Assembly: GCF_027118995.1 (NCBI RefSeq)
Contig: NZ_CP098242.1
Location: forward strand, 992,001-1,056,000
Direction: 5' to 3'
From: Oxalobacter vibrioformis
GTDB taxonomy: Bacteria > Pseudomonadota > Gammaproteobacteria > Burkholderiales > Burkholderiaceae_D
DNA length: 64,000 nt
Numbering within the stretch: the first letter of the stretch is position 1; each line of letters begins with the position of its first letter. This document shows positions 48,173 to 57,255 of this stretch, in pieces. Made by a program: the position numbers and the translations under genes. The notes under the pieces are model-generated. The model did not search any database and was not told the DNA's origin. It worked only from the letters and a program-made list of their open reading frames with translations.

Positions 48173-49168
48173 TGTCCCCACCCACCACGCAACAGCCGCA
48201 ATAAAAGCAGAGGCAGGAATCGTCAGGATCCACGCCCAGACAATATTACCGGCAACCCCCCACCGTACCGCCGACATTTTTCTGGATGACCCGACACCAA
48301 CAATAGCGCCGGTAATGGTATGGGTTGTGGACACCGGAATACCAAGCGCTGTCGCAACAAAGAGTGTAATTGCCCCCCCTGTCTCGGCACAGAATCCGCC
48401 CACAGGTTTGAGCTTCGTTATTTTCTGCCCCATGGTCTTGACGATACGCCATCCGCCAAAAAGCGTGCCCCCGCCAATGGCGGCATAACAGCTGATCACG
48501 ACCCATAACGGCAATCGCTCCTCGGTTCCCGTTGCACCTGCCGCAATCAGAAGCATCCAGATGATACCCATGGTTTTCTGGGCATCATTGCCGCCATGGC
48601 CGAGACTGTATAAAGAAGCCGACACCAGTTGCAATCGCCTGAACCACTTGTCGACCTTTCCGGACTGGGAATTGACAAAAATCCACGACACCAGAAGCAT
48701 CATGAGCGAGCCGAGCATGAACCCGAGAAAAGGAGAGATCACGATAAACGCGATGGTTTTAAACAGCCCGGAGGCAATCAGCGAACCGGACCCGGCTTTG
48801 GCGATTGCGGCCCCGACAAGCCCACCAATCAATGCATGAGAAGAAGAGGACGGGATACCGTAGTACCAGGTGATAACGTTCCAGGCGATGGCGCCGACAA
48901 GGGCGCCGAAAACGACATAATGATCAATAATGGCAGGATCAACCGTTCCCTTCCCGACCGTTGCCGCCACATGCAGATCAAAGACAAAAATCGCGACGCA
49001 GTTGGACATGGCTGCCATCGCAACAGCAGTATGCGGCTTGAGAACGCCGGTGGAGACGACTGTTGCAATCGCATTGGCCGCATCATGAAAACCATTCATG
49101 AAGTCAAAAACAAGTGCCAGTCCAACAAGGAAAACCAGAATATAGATGCTGAATTGATAAGTTGGCAT
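48161..49168 (-). CDS. pit: Low-affinity inorganic phosphate transporter Pit
   Basis: A 335-residue PiT-family permease. The duplicated signature is seen as FDFMNGFHDAANAIATVVSTGVL at the N-terminus and AIGIPVSTTHTITGAIVG near the C-terminus; the middle has YYGIPSSSSHALIGGLVGA. The family carries metal-phosphate by H+ or Na+ symport. The upstream DUF47 gene is its usual partner, ending 80 bases before it. Confidence 0.93.
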   Translation of the reverse strand: MPTYQFSIYILVFLVGLALVFDFMNGFHDAANAIATVVSTGVLKPHTAVAMAAMSNCVAIFVFDLHVAATVGKGTVDPAIIDHYVVFGALVGAIAWNVITWYYGIPSSSSHALIGGLVGAAIAKAGSGSLIASGLFKTIAFIVISPFLGFMLGSLMMLLVSWIFVNSQSGKVDKWFRRLQLVSASLYSLGHGGNDAQKTMGIIWMLLIAAGATGTEERLPLWVVISCYAAIGGGTLFGGWRIVKTMGQKITKLKPVGGFCAETGGAITLFVATALGIPVSTTHTITGAIVGVGSSRKMSAVRWGVAGNIVWAWILTIPASAFIAAVAWWVGTLIF

Positions 49169-49248
49169 GAGCTTCAGTCAGTCAAAGAAATAAGATAAAT
49201 GAGGCAGTTTATGAGATGTCCGATTGGCCCGGCATCCTGTTTTCACAC

Positions 49249-49875
49249 TCATGCGTTTTCCACAACGATGCCCTCGATAATATTGGCGACATCTTCACAA
49301 AGATCCGTCACCTGCTCGAGAAATTCATACATGGCTTTTAACTTGATCAGGTTGCGGACATCCGGTTCATCCCTGAAGAGTTTGGATAACGCGGCATGCA
49401 TCACATGATCCGCATCCGACTCCAGACGATCCACCTCTTCACATATTTCCAGTATCTGCCGTGAATTGTTCATGTTGTGCAGGAGCGATACTGCTTCCTG
49501 GATCTTTTCTGTGCAGCCTAAGCAAAGCTCGGCAAGGCGCTGGGCTTCAGGTGTAATGACCTGAACATCGTAAAGCGAAACGGTTTGGGCCGCATCTTCC
49601 ATCATGTCCAGGACATCATCCATCTTGGTAATCAGCCGGTGGATATCGTCCCGGTCAAGCGGCGTAATAAACGTCTTGTGCAGGTTGCCTACCGTCATGT
49701 AGGTCACCTTGTCGGCCTGCTTTTCAATCGCCTCAATGGCATGCAGGCGTCTTTCCAGATTGTCAAATTGCGTCATCAGCGCAACCAGTTCCCGCGCCCC
49801 TTTTACACACAGTTCTGCATGCTGGTTGAACAGGTCAAAAAATTTCCCGTCCGTAGGCATAAAACGTCCAAACAT
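49249..49875 (-). CDS. DUF47 (PhoU-like) Pit accessory protein
   Basis: A 208-residue all-helical protein: FGRFMPTDGKFFDLFNQHAELC at the start, then ERRLHAIEAIEKQADKVTY, TPLDRDDIHRLITKMDDVLDMMEDAAQ and FRDEPDVRNLIKLKAMYEFLEQVTDLCEDVANIIEGI. The E/DxxxD helices bind metal clusters as in PhoU. DUF47 proteins regulate Pit activity. It is in one operon with pit. Confidence 0.92.
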   Translation of the reverse strand: MFGRFMPTDGKFFDLFNQHAELCVKGARELVALMTQFDNLERRLHAIEAIEKQADKVTYMTVGNLHKTFITPLDRDDIHRLITKMDDVLDMMEDAAQTVSLYDVQVITPEAQRLAELCLGCTEKIQEAVSLLHNMNNSRQILEICEEVDRLESDADHVMHAALSKLFRDEPDVRNLIKLKAMYEFLEQVTDLCEDVANIIEGIVVENA

Positions 49876-49929
49876 AAGTCTCTTTCGCTTTCAGTTATTC
49901 AGTTAATCTGGTCCAGGCCGGCAGCAAAA

Positions 49930-51321
49930 CTAATGATCATACATGCCCTGCGAGCCGGAATGGTTTTCAAATTTGGTATGTTGTCCAATAAACGTTAACC
50001 TGACATCCCCGATTGGACCATTACGCTGCTTGGCAATAATGATTTCAGCAGATCCTTTATCCGGTGAATCAGGGTTATATACTTCATCCCGGTAAATAAA
50101 CAGAATCAGATCCGCGTCCTGCTCAATGGAACCGGATTCACGTAAATCGGACATCAGGGGGCGCCGGTTTGTTCTTTGCTCAACCGAACGGTTGAGCTGG
50201 GAAAGTGCAATAACCGGGCAAGCCAGTTCCTTGGCCAGGGCTTTTAATCCGCGCGAGATTTCACCAATCTCTGTTGAGCGGTTTTCCCCTGCCGAATTGG
50301 GTGACATCAACTGCAGATAATCCACAATAATCAGTCCCAGCTTGCCACACTGCCTGGCAAGGCGACGCGCATTGGAGCGCAGCGCGTCACTGGATAATGC
50401 CGGGGTTTCATCAATGAAAATCTGGGCTTCGTTCATTTTCTGAATCGCATATGTCAGGCGCGGCCAGTCATCTTCTGTCAGTTGACCGGTTCTTAATCGC
50501 TGCTGATCCAGCCTGCCAACAGAACCAATCATACGCTGGGCCAACTGGGCGCCACTCATTTCCATGGAAAATATGGCGACAGGCAACCCGTGTTCAATAG
50601 CAACAAACTCCCCGATGTTGACAGAAAACGCGGTCTTTCCCATGGACGGACGTCCCGCCACGATAACAAGATCACCGGCTTGCAACCCTGACGTCATTTT
50701 ATCCAGGTCAAGAAAACCGGTGGGAATACCTGTCACTTCATTTTTATTTTCCCGATTGTAAAGCTCATCCACCCGTTCGACGACCTGCGTCAGCAAAGGC
50801 CGGATTTCCTGAAATCCCTGTGTACCGCGTGAGCCATCTTCGGCAATCGAAAAAATCTTGGCTTCCGCCTCATCCAGTATTTTCTTGACCTCTTTTCCCT
50901 TCGGATTGAAAGCCGTCCCCGCAATCTCGTCTGACGTGGTAATCAGCTTGCGCAATATGCTGCGATCACGCACGATCTGTGCATAATGCCGGATATTGGC
51001 CGCAGAGGGAGTATTTACCGCCAACGCATTCAGATAGGACAATCCCCCCACCTCATCAGCCTTGCCAATACTAGAGAGCGACTCGTAAACCGTAATTACA
51101 TCAGCAGGCCGTGATGCGGCAATCAACCGGGAAATGTGCTGGAAAATAAGACGATGATCGAATCGATAAAAATCATCCTGGCCAAGCAGATCACCTATCC
51201 GGTCCCATGCGGCATTATCAAGAAGAAGGCCTCCGAGTACAGATTGCTCTGCTTCAATGGAGTGGGGAGGGGTGCGCAGGGATTCCAACTGAGGATCGAC
51301 TGATACATTCATGGCTGGCAT
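49930..51321 (-). CDS. dnaB: Replicative DNA helicase DnaB
   Basis: A 463-residue hexameric helicase if started at ATG 51321 (MPAMNVSVDPQLE), with AAAAGGG upstream; the frame extends further to 51405 but without a good site. The N-terminal domain has PPHSIEAEQSVLGGLLLD. The RecA domain has Walker A GRPSMGKTAF, the Walker B region LIIVDYLQLM and SREIS-like GEISRGLKALAKEL, then AVIALSQLNRSVEQR and GSIEQDADLILFIYR. No intein is present. Confidence 0.96.
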   Translation of the reverse strand: MPAMNVSVDPQLESLRTPPHSIEAEQSVLGGLLLDNAAWDRIGDLLGQDDFYRFDHRLIFQHISRLIAASRPADVITVYESLSSIGKADEVGGLSYLNALAVNTPSAANIRHYAQIVRDRSILRKLITTSDEIAGTAFNPKGKEVKKILDEAEAKIFSIAEDGSRGTQGFQEIRPLLTQVVERVDELYNRENKNEVTGIPTGFLDLDKMTSGLQAGDLVIVAGRPSMGKTAFSVNIGEFVAIEHGLPVAIFSMEMSGAQLAQRMIGSVGRLDQQRLRTGQLTEDDWPRLTYAIQKMNEAQIFIDETPALSSDALRSNARRLARQCGKLGLIIVDYLQLMSPNSAGENRSTEIGEISRGLKALAKELACPVIALSQLNRSVEQRTNRRPLMSDLRESGSIEQDADLILFIYRDEVYNPDSPDKGSAEIIIAKQRNGPIGDVRLTFIGQHTKFENHSGSQGMYDH

Positions 51322-51471
51322 TATACCCTTTTGAGGCCGCATGAAGAAGAGCCAATTTTCATGAAACGACAACAGGACATCTTCATCTTTCCGCAGAGAA
51401 ATCAATGCACTAGGTCATGCCGGTTTCCGGCATAAGCCACGGGCTCAAGAGGAGAGCGCAAGCTTTTGAAA

Positions 51472-52734
51472 TCACAGAAAAAAGAAACAGCAGGCGGCAA
51501 TAACCGTGGGCGGCAAAGCGAAGAGAAACATCATCATCGGATTGATGGATTCTTCCTCGAAAGAACCTTTAAGGATAGAAAAACCGGCCGGGTTGGGCGC
51601 ATTGGCAATCACGGTCAACCCCCCGCCCGTTACGGCACCGGCAACCAGTGCGTATTTATTGGCATCAGACAGCCCTTCCACCAAAGAACCCAGATAGGTT
51701 AATGCTGCATTATCCGTAATTGCCGTCAACAGCGTGGAACCAATAAAAAGCATCAGGGAATCCATCCCTGCCAAAACAGGCTGCAGCCACCATTTCTGCA
51801 TGCTTCCCAGCACAACCAGGCCCGCCAGGAAAAAGGCAACCAGCAACCCTTCCCGCAGCATCAGTGGACTCTGGTACTGTTTATAAGCCTCGGTAAACCC
51901 GAGGAAGAAAAGAAAAAGTCCTAAAAACACGGCGGGATGGTGGCTGAAGATAACAGTTCCCGCCAGGAAAGCCAGATGGATCCCCATCACAAGCGGTGGA
52001 ACAGCACCAATCTCAAAATCATCTTCAAGATCGTCCAGGCGAAGCAGGACACGCCTGAATATCCAGGTTGCTGCCAGAGCATTGATAAATACCGCCAGCG
52101 CGGCTTTCCAGCCGAACATGCTCAGCATGAAATCCATCCCCCATCCCCATTTTTCCGCCACCATCAATACGGGAGGAGCAGCATAAGGCGTCAGCACGCC
52201 GCCAATGGACACATTGACCAGCAAAATGGCAAAGGTCAGGTATTTCATGGATTCGGGAATCCGGCGGGATAAATACCGGTCCCGCAACATGAGTGCCGCC
52301 AGTGTCATGGCTGCCGGCTCGGTAATGAAAGAGCCCAACAGCGGAACAACGGCCAGCAACAGAAAGTAGTAACTGACACTTTTGGGCAAAGGAATCAGGC
52401 GATCCAGAATATTGATCAGCAAACGCGCTGCCTGGAGAACAGGGCGGGTTCCGGCAATCACAAGAATGACAAAAACAAACAGCGGCTCTGTGAAATTCTG
52501 GGCATCCAGATAGTCAACGGCAGCCGTTGAGCCATTGGCAACAGCAAGAAATACCAGGAGAATAAATGTCCAGAAACCGAAAACCACCTCCACTTCACCC
52601 AGCAAATGCCATAATCCGGCATGCCGGGTTTCCTTGTTTGCAAGCCGGATAAAAAATTTAGTCGAAAAAGTATGCAGTACCGCAAAAAGAAAAAGCGCGG
52701 CGCCTGTATATTCGATCCACTGAGGTTGAGTCAT
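51472..52734 (-). CDS. Putative Na+/H+ antiporter (PF07399-type)
   Basis: A 420-residue protein with about eleven membrane helices. It starts MTQPQWIEYTGAALFLFAVLHTFSTKFF and carries LLGSFITEPAAMTLAALMLRDRYL, GGVLTPYAAPPVLMVAEKWGWG, TLLTAITDNAALTYLGSLV and a C-terminal AGAVTGGGLTVIANAPNPAGFSIL. These repeats, with D and N/T in mid-membrane stretches, are of the ion transporter superfamily and match the 'putative Na+/H+ antiporter' family. Its ion has not been proven. An NhaR-like regulator lies 5 kb away. Confidence 0.82.
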   Translation of the reverse strand: MTQPQWIEYTGAALFLFAVLHTFSTKFFIRLANKETRHAGLWHLLGEVEVVFGFWTFILLVFLAVANGSTAAVDYLDAQNFTEPLFVFVILVIAGTRPVLQAARLLINILDRLIPLPKSVSYYFLLLAVVPLLGSFITEPAAMTLAALMLRDRYLSRRIPESMKYLTFAILLVNVSIGGVLTPYAAPPVLMVAEKWGWGMDFMLSMFGWKAALAVFINALAATWIFRRVLLRLDDLEDDFEIGAVPPLVMGIHLAFLAGTVIFSHHPAVFLGLFLFFLGFTEAYKQYQSPLMLREGLLVAFFLAGLVVLGSMQKWWLQPVLAGMDSLMLFIGSTLLTAITDNAALTYLGSLVEGLSDANKYALVAGAVTGGGLTVIANAPNPAGFSILKGSFEEESINPMMMFLFALPPTVIAACCFFFL

Positions 52735-52896
52735 GACCCGGAAAATTCCCTGATAAAGTGTTTGCCCGCATCAACACCAGGCAACACTTCATTCATTAAT
52801 AACGATAGAAGGTGAGTATGCACACAGAATAAAAAATCATCGGCACAACATCACGTTGCATGTATTATAAACTGGATCATTCACCGGCATATAAAA

Positions 52897-52925
52897 TTGA
52901 TTCCTGTGCCGCACCCCGTTACACT
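52897..52925 (+). promoter_or_regulatory. Sigma-70-like promoter of thiL-pgpA-pncC
   Basis: TTGATT (52897-52902) and TACACT (52920-52925) are separated by exactly 17 bases. The start codon of thiL lies 60 bases further. Confidence 0.65.
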
Positions 52926-52985
52926 GCCTTTTGTATTGATTCTGACCTGAAAAAAACACCATAAAATTCTTTTCCCGGATTCAAC

Positions 52986-53945
52986 ATGCCCTCTGAATTT
53001 GATCTCATCGCCCGTTTTTTCACTCGTCCGACACCGGATATTACCCTGGGCATAGGCGATGATTGTGCGCTCTTGACGCCAAAGCCAGGGATGCAAACTG
53101 CCATCTCATGCGATATGCTGGTATCGGGTATTCACTTTTTTGCTGATACCGATCCCAGGCAATTGGGACATAAATCACTGGCGGTTAACCTGTCTGATCT
53201 CGCGGCCATGGGCGCAAGACCTGTTGCCTTTACCCTTGCGCTCTCATTACCGGCTTCTGATGAAGCCTGGCTGAAACCCTTTTCCGAGGGACTTTTCGCA
53301 CTGGCTGAAAAACATCATTGTGAGTTGATTGGAGGGGATACCACCCGCGGGCCCTTGAGTGTCTGTATTACCGTGTTAGGGGAAGTGCCATCCGGCGAAG
53401 CACTGCGAAGGGATCAGGCCAGAGTGGGTGATGACATCTGGGTTTCCGGCACACTGGGAGAAGCACGCGCCGCACTGGAATTTCTGAAAGGCACCATCTC
53501 TCTGGATGCTGAAGTCATGGGAGACGCCTTAACCCATCTCCAGATGCCGACCCCGCGCGTCGAACTGGGTATGGCAATCCGCCGGCATGCCCATGCTGCG
53601 ATTGATTTATCTGATGGCCTGATTGGTGATTTATCCCATATCCTGAACCGCTCCAAAGCAGGGGCAACCATCAACATTGATACCCTGCCAGCCGGGCAGG
53701 TTCTTCATGACCAGCCGCATGATTTCCAGTTGCGCTGCATGCTGGCCGGGGGCGATGATTATGAGCTGTGTTTTACAGCGCCCGTATCCAGCCGCACTGC
53801 CATACTTGAAGCGGCCCGACAGACGGGAACGGCTGTCGCAGTGATTGGCACCATAGAAAAAGCCGCAGGCCTGCGACTGGTCAATGCCAAAGGAGAACCA
53901 CAGGCTTTTGCTGATAAATCTTTCGACCACTTTTCAACGACATGA
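52986..53945 (+). CDS. thiL: Thiamine-monophosphate kinase
   Basis: A 319-residue ATP-binding enzyme that makes thiamine diphosphate from TMP. It opens with FDLIARFFTRPTPDITLGIGDDCAL; VSGIHFFADTDPRQLGHKSLAVNLSDLAAMGA, LIGGDTTRGPLSV and AIDLSDGLIGDLSHIL carry the metal and ATP residues. Its stop overlaps the pgpA start (ATGA), giving tight coupling. Most Betaproteobacteria keep thiL-pgpA-pncC together as here. Confidence 0.94.
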   Translation: MPSEFDLIARFFTRPTPDITLGIGDDCALLTPKPGMQTAISCDMLVSGIHFFADTDPRQLGHKSLAVNLSDLAAMGARPVAFTLALSLPASDEAWLKPFSEGLFALAEKHHCELIGGDTTRGPLSVCITVLGEVPSGEALRRDQARVGDDIWVSGTLGEARAALEFLKGTISLDAEVMGDALTHLQMPTPRVELGMAIRRHAHAAIDLSDGLIGDLSHILNRSKAGATINIDTLPAGQVLHDQPHDFQLRCMLAGGDDYELCFTAPVSSRTAILEAARQTGTAVAVIGTIEKAAGLRLVNAKGEPQAFADKSFDHFSTT

Positions 53946-54478
53946 GCGAAGCACAAACGCCATCATCCCGAATCAGGCCCGATAAGCGTTTTCTTTTATC
54001 GCATCCGGCGCATTTCATTTCACTGGGTTTTGGCAGTGGCCTTTCTCCCATCATGCCCGGCACGGCCGGCACACTCTTCGGATGGCTGATTTTTTATGCT
54101 CTGACAACAAGCTGGCCTGAGGTTTTTACCCAGATGGCCTGGAGCATCATTGTTGTTCTGGGTTTCATACTGGGCATCTGGACATGCACAAAAAGCGGAA
54201 ATGCCTTAAACAGCCCCGATGATGGCAGCATGGTCTGGGATGAAATCATCGGGATATGGCTTGTCTTGCTGATATTCATGCCCACAACCCTTCTGGGACA
54301 ATGCTGGCTTTTTTTACTTTTCCGGCTCTTTGACATGACCAAGCCTCCGCCTATCCGCCAGGTGGATGCCCAATTGAAAGGCGGTCTGGGCGTCATGGCA
54401 GATGATATCCTTGCTGCGATTTATGCCATAATCGCTTATGTGCTGATGGCGTTTGCCCTGCCTGGCATAACGTCATAA
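53942..54478 (+). CDS. pgpA: Phosphatidylglycerophosphatase A
   Basis: A 178-residue membrane enzyme that removes the phosphate from phosphatidylglycerophosphate. HFISLGFGSGLSPIMPGTAGTLFG, DDGSMVWDEIIGIWLVLL and LFRLFDMTKPPPIRQVDAQLKGGLGVMADDILAAIY are the classic PgpA blocks. Four membrane helices are likely. It overlaps thiL by 4 bases and precedes pncC by 20. Confidence 0.94.
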   Translation: MSEAQTPSSRIRPDKRFLLSHPAHFISLGFGSGLSPIMPGTAGTLFGWLIFYALTTSWPEVFTQMAWSIIVVLGFILGIWTCTKSGNALNSPDDGSMVWDEIIGIWLVLLIFMPTTLLGQCWLFLLFRLFDMTKPPPIRQVDAQLKGGLGVMADDILAAIYAIIAYVLMAFALPGITS

Positions 54479-54498
54479 CCCTGCTGACAGGATTTCCC

Positions 54499-55014
54499 AT
54501 GACAGACATTTTTCAACTGGCAACCCGACTGGGCAATGAACTGCTCCGAAAAAAAGAAATGCTCGTCACAGCGGAATCCTGCACTGGCGGGGGAATTGCC
54601 CAAGCGATAACAGATATTCCCGGTTCTTCCCAATGGTTTGACTGCGGATGGGTAACCTACTCCAATCTGTCAAAAACCGGTATGCTCCATGTTTCTGAAA
54701 CACTGATCCGGCAATATGGCGCCGTCAGCGGCGAAGTCGTTTCTGCCATGGCAAAAGGTGCACTGCAGGCCGCTAACGGTTCCATCGCGATAGCCACCAC
54801 AGGCATAGCCGGCCCCGACGGGGCAACGCCAGCCAAACCGGTGGGAACCGTCTGGTTCGGACTGGCAGCAAATAACTGGATACATACCGAGCGACAGTGC
54901 TTTTCGGGTGACCGTCAGACCGTACGGGAAAAAAGTGTGGAACATGCACTGATGCTGCTTCTCGAATTCATCGAAACAGGGCAAATAAAAAACACATCAG
55001 GAACCGCTGATTAA
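54499..55014 (+). CDS. pncC: Nicotinamide-nucleotide amidohydrolase PncC (CinA C-domain)
   Basis: A 171-residue stand-alone CinA C-terminal-type amidase that hydrolyses NMN to nicotinate mononucleotide. MLVTAESCTGGGIAQAITDIPGSSQWFDCGWVTYSNLSK, GAVSGEVVSAMAKGAL and ATTGIAGPDGATPAKPVGTVWFGL are the hallmark blocks. Its stop codon lies inside the first arm of a 17-bp perfect inverted repeat. Confidence 0.92.
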   Translation: MTDIFQLATRLGNELLRKKEMLVTAESCTGGGIAQAITDIPGSSQWFDCGWVTYSNLSKTGMLHVSETLIRQYGAVSGEVVSAMAKGALQAANGSIAIATTGIAGPDGATPAKPVGTVWFGLAANNWIHTERQCFSGDRQTVREKSVEHALMLLLEFIETGQIKNTSGTAD

Positions 55015-55054
55015 CGTGTTTTGCGAACGAATTGCTGCGTTAATCAGCGGTTCC
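55000..55054 (+). terminator. 17-bp perfect inverted repeat over the pncC stop
   Basis: GGAACCGCTGATTAACG (55000-55016) pairs perfectly with CGTTAATCAGCGGTTCC (55038-55054) around a 21-base loop, and is followed by ATAAAAAAA rather than T. The first arm includes the pncC stop codon. It may end or protect the mRNA; the lack of a T-run on this strand argues against simple intrinsic termination. Confidence 0.6.
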
Positions 55055-55056
55055 AT

Positions 55057-55091
55057 AAAAAAATCCCTGACCTCACAAAGAGGCCAGGGAT
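55057..55091 (-). terminator. Terminator after sucD
   Basis: On the minus strand TCCCTGGCCTC-tttg-TGAGGTCAGGGA, with one mismatched pair, is followed by seven T, 16 bases after the sucD stop. Confidence 0.9.
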
Positions 55092-55106
55092 ATGAAAACC
55101 ATCGTT

Positions 55107-55985
55107 TTACTTCAGAACGGATTTCAGGGTCTTTCCGATTTCGCCTGGATTTCTGGTAACGGTAATCCCGCACTCTTCCATCACAGCGAGTTTCTCCTGA
55201 GCCGTACCCTTGCCGCCAGAGATAATGGCACCGGCATGACCCATACGCTTTCCTGGAGGCGCAGTGACACCTGCGATAAAACCGATAATCGGCTTTTTCA
55301 TATTGTCCTTTGCCCATCTTGCAGCAGTCTCTTCATCATTGCCACCGATTTCGCCAACCATGATGACGGCTTCCGTCTCCGGATCGTCATTGAACATCTT
55401 CAGCACATCAATGTGCTTGAGTCCATTGACCGGGTCACCACCCACGCCAACAACCGTGGATTGTCCCAGGCCAAACTCGGCAAGCTGACCGGCAGATTCG
55501 TAGGTCAGGGTGCCTGACTTGGAAACCACGCCAATGGTGCCTTTTCTGTGGATGTGACCAGGCATGATGCCGATCTTGAGCTCATCCGGTGTGATGATAC
55601 CCGGGCAGTTCGGGCCGACAAGAATAGTTTTCTTGCCATTCATCCTGTCACGGGTGCGAATCATGTCACGAACCGGGATACCTTCGGTAATGCAGATGAC
55701 CAGGTCCATTTCCGCTTCAACCGCTTCATCAATCGCGGCAGCAGCAAACGGAGGCGGCACATAGATGACAGAAACGGTTGCGCCTGTCTGTTTTTTTGCC
55801 TCAGCGACCGTCTCAAAGACCGGAATGTCCAGGAAGGTGGTCCCCCCCTTTTTCGGGGTAACACCACCGACATAGCATTCCTTGCCAAAGGCATAATTTT
55901 GTGACATTTCAGTGTGGAATGCGCCGGTTTTTCCGGTCAGGCCCTGAACAATCACGCGTGTATTTTTGTTAATCAGAATAGACAT
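55107..55985 (-). CDS. sucD: Succinyl-CoA synthetase alpha subunit
   Basis: A 292-residue subunit if started at ATG 55985 ([24 protein letters not shown]), with AAGGGG upstream inside the end of sucC; the frame is open further but overlaps suc[38 protein letters not shown] and the phosphohistidine region [27 protein letters not shown] are present. The enzyme links succinyl-CoA with succinate and NTP. It starts 7 bases after sucC. Confidence 0.97.
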   Translation of the reverse strand: MSILINKNTRVIVQGLTGKTGAFHTEMSQNYAFGKECYVGGVTPKKGGTTFLDIPVFETVAEAKKQTGATVSVIYVPPPFAAAAIDEAVEAEMDLVICITEGIPVRDMIRTRDRMNGKKTILVGPNCPGIITPDELKIGIMPGHIHRKGTIGVVSKSGTLTYESAGQLAEFGLGQSTVVGVGGDPVNGLKHIDVLKMFNDDPETEAVIMVGEIGGNDEETAARWAKDNMKKPIIGFIAGVTAPPGKRMGHAGAIISGGKGTAQEKLAVMEECGITVTRNPGEIGKTLKSVLK

Positions 55986-55992
55986 ATCTTTA

Positions 55993-57156
55993 TTACCCCT
56001 TAGCTGCTTTGATTGCCTTTTGTGCGGCATCCGTCATGCCATCGGCAGAAATAATCGGTAAACCGGACTTGGCCAGAATTTCCTTGCCAAGCTCGACATT
56101 GGTTCCTTCAAGACGGACAACCAGGGGGACTCTCAGTTCTACCTGACGTGCGGCTTCAACGATACCGTTTGCGATAACATCACAACGCATGATGCCGCCG
56201 AAGATATTCACGAGAATACACTTGACCTTGGGATTGGCGAGCATGATCTTGAAAGCTTCCGTCACCCTTTCTGTTGTTGCACCACCACCCACGTCAAGGA
56301 AGTTGGCCGGCTCACCACCGAACAATTTGATGATATCCATGGTTGCCATGGCCAGACCGGCACCATTAACCATACAGGCAATATCACCATCAAGGGCAAT
56401 ATAGGTCAGATCAAACTTCGACGCGGCGATTTCATCCGGATCTTCTTCGTCAAAGTCACGCATACCGGAAACTTCCGGCTGACGATACATCCCGTTTGAG
56501 TCGAAATTGAATTTGGCGTCCAGTGCAATGATGCGGTTATCCCCGGTCAGAACCAGCGGATTGATTTCTGCCAGCGAAGCGTCTGTCTCGTCAAATGCCT
56601 TGTACAGACCCTGCATGAATTGGCATGCTTCTTTTACGGCAACATCAGGCACACCGATTTTTCTGGCGATGTCTTCACCTTCCGCATCGGTCAGGCCGGT
56701 GTTCGGATTAATGAAAACCTTGTGGATCAGTTCGGGCGTATTATGCGCCACATCTTCAATATCCATACCGCCTTCGGATGATGCCATCAATGCAACACGC
56801 TGTGTTTCGCGATCCACAACCATGCCGATATAGTATTCCTTGGCAATATCCGCACCTTCTTCAATCAGCAGACGCTTGACTTCGCGGCCTTCAGGACCGG
56901 TCTGGTGGGTAACCAGTGTCATGCCCAGAATATCACTGGCATATTGCTCGACCTCATCAATTGACCTGGCCACTTTGACACCACCGCCTTTTCCGCGACC
57001 ACCTGCGTGAATCTGCGCTTTTACCACCCAGACTTTTCCACCCAGGTTTTCTGCAGCCTCAACGGCTTCATTAACACTAAAACAGGGAACACCACGAGGA
57101 GTTATTACACCATATTTGCGTAAAATCTCTTTTCCCTGATATTCATGAATATTCAT
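55993..57156 (-). CDS. sucC: Succinyl-CoA synthetase beta subunit
   Basis: A 387-residue ATP-grasp subunit starting [48 protein letters not shown] and [18 protein letters not shown] carry the nucleotide and succinate sites. Directly upstream (99 bases) on the same strand lies the class III CoA-transferase gene; I see no strong terminator between them, so co-transcription is possible. Confidence 0.97.
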   Translation of the reverse strand: MNIHEYQGKEILRKYGVITPRGVPCFSVNEAVEAAENLGGKVWVVKAQIHAGGRGKGGGVKVARSIDEVEQYASDILGMTLVTHQTGPEGREVKRLLIEEGADIAKEYYIGMVVDRETQRVALMASSEGGMDIEDVAHNTPELIHKVFINPNTGLTDAEGEDIARKIGVPDVAVKEACQFMQGLYKAFDETDASLAEINPLVLTGDNRIIALDAKFNFDSNGMYRQPEVSGMRDFDEEDPDEIAASKFDLTYIALDGDIACMVNGAGLAMATMDIIKLFGGEPANFLDVGGGATTERVTEAFKIMLANPKVKCILVNIFGGIMRCDVIANGIVEAARQVELRVPLVVRLEGTNVELGKEILAKSGLPIISADGMTDAAQKAIKAAKG

Positions 57157-57255
57157 ACTTGCCCTTCAAAATAATGGATGGCTGATTTTCATCATCCATC
57201 CTGGCTTGGTCCAATAAAACAGACGTTATTAAAGCATACGTTCCATCCGCTTCCA

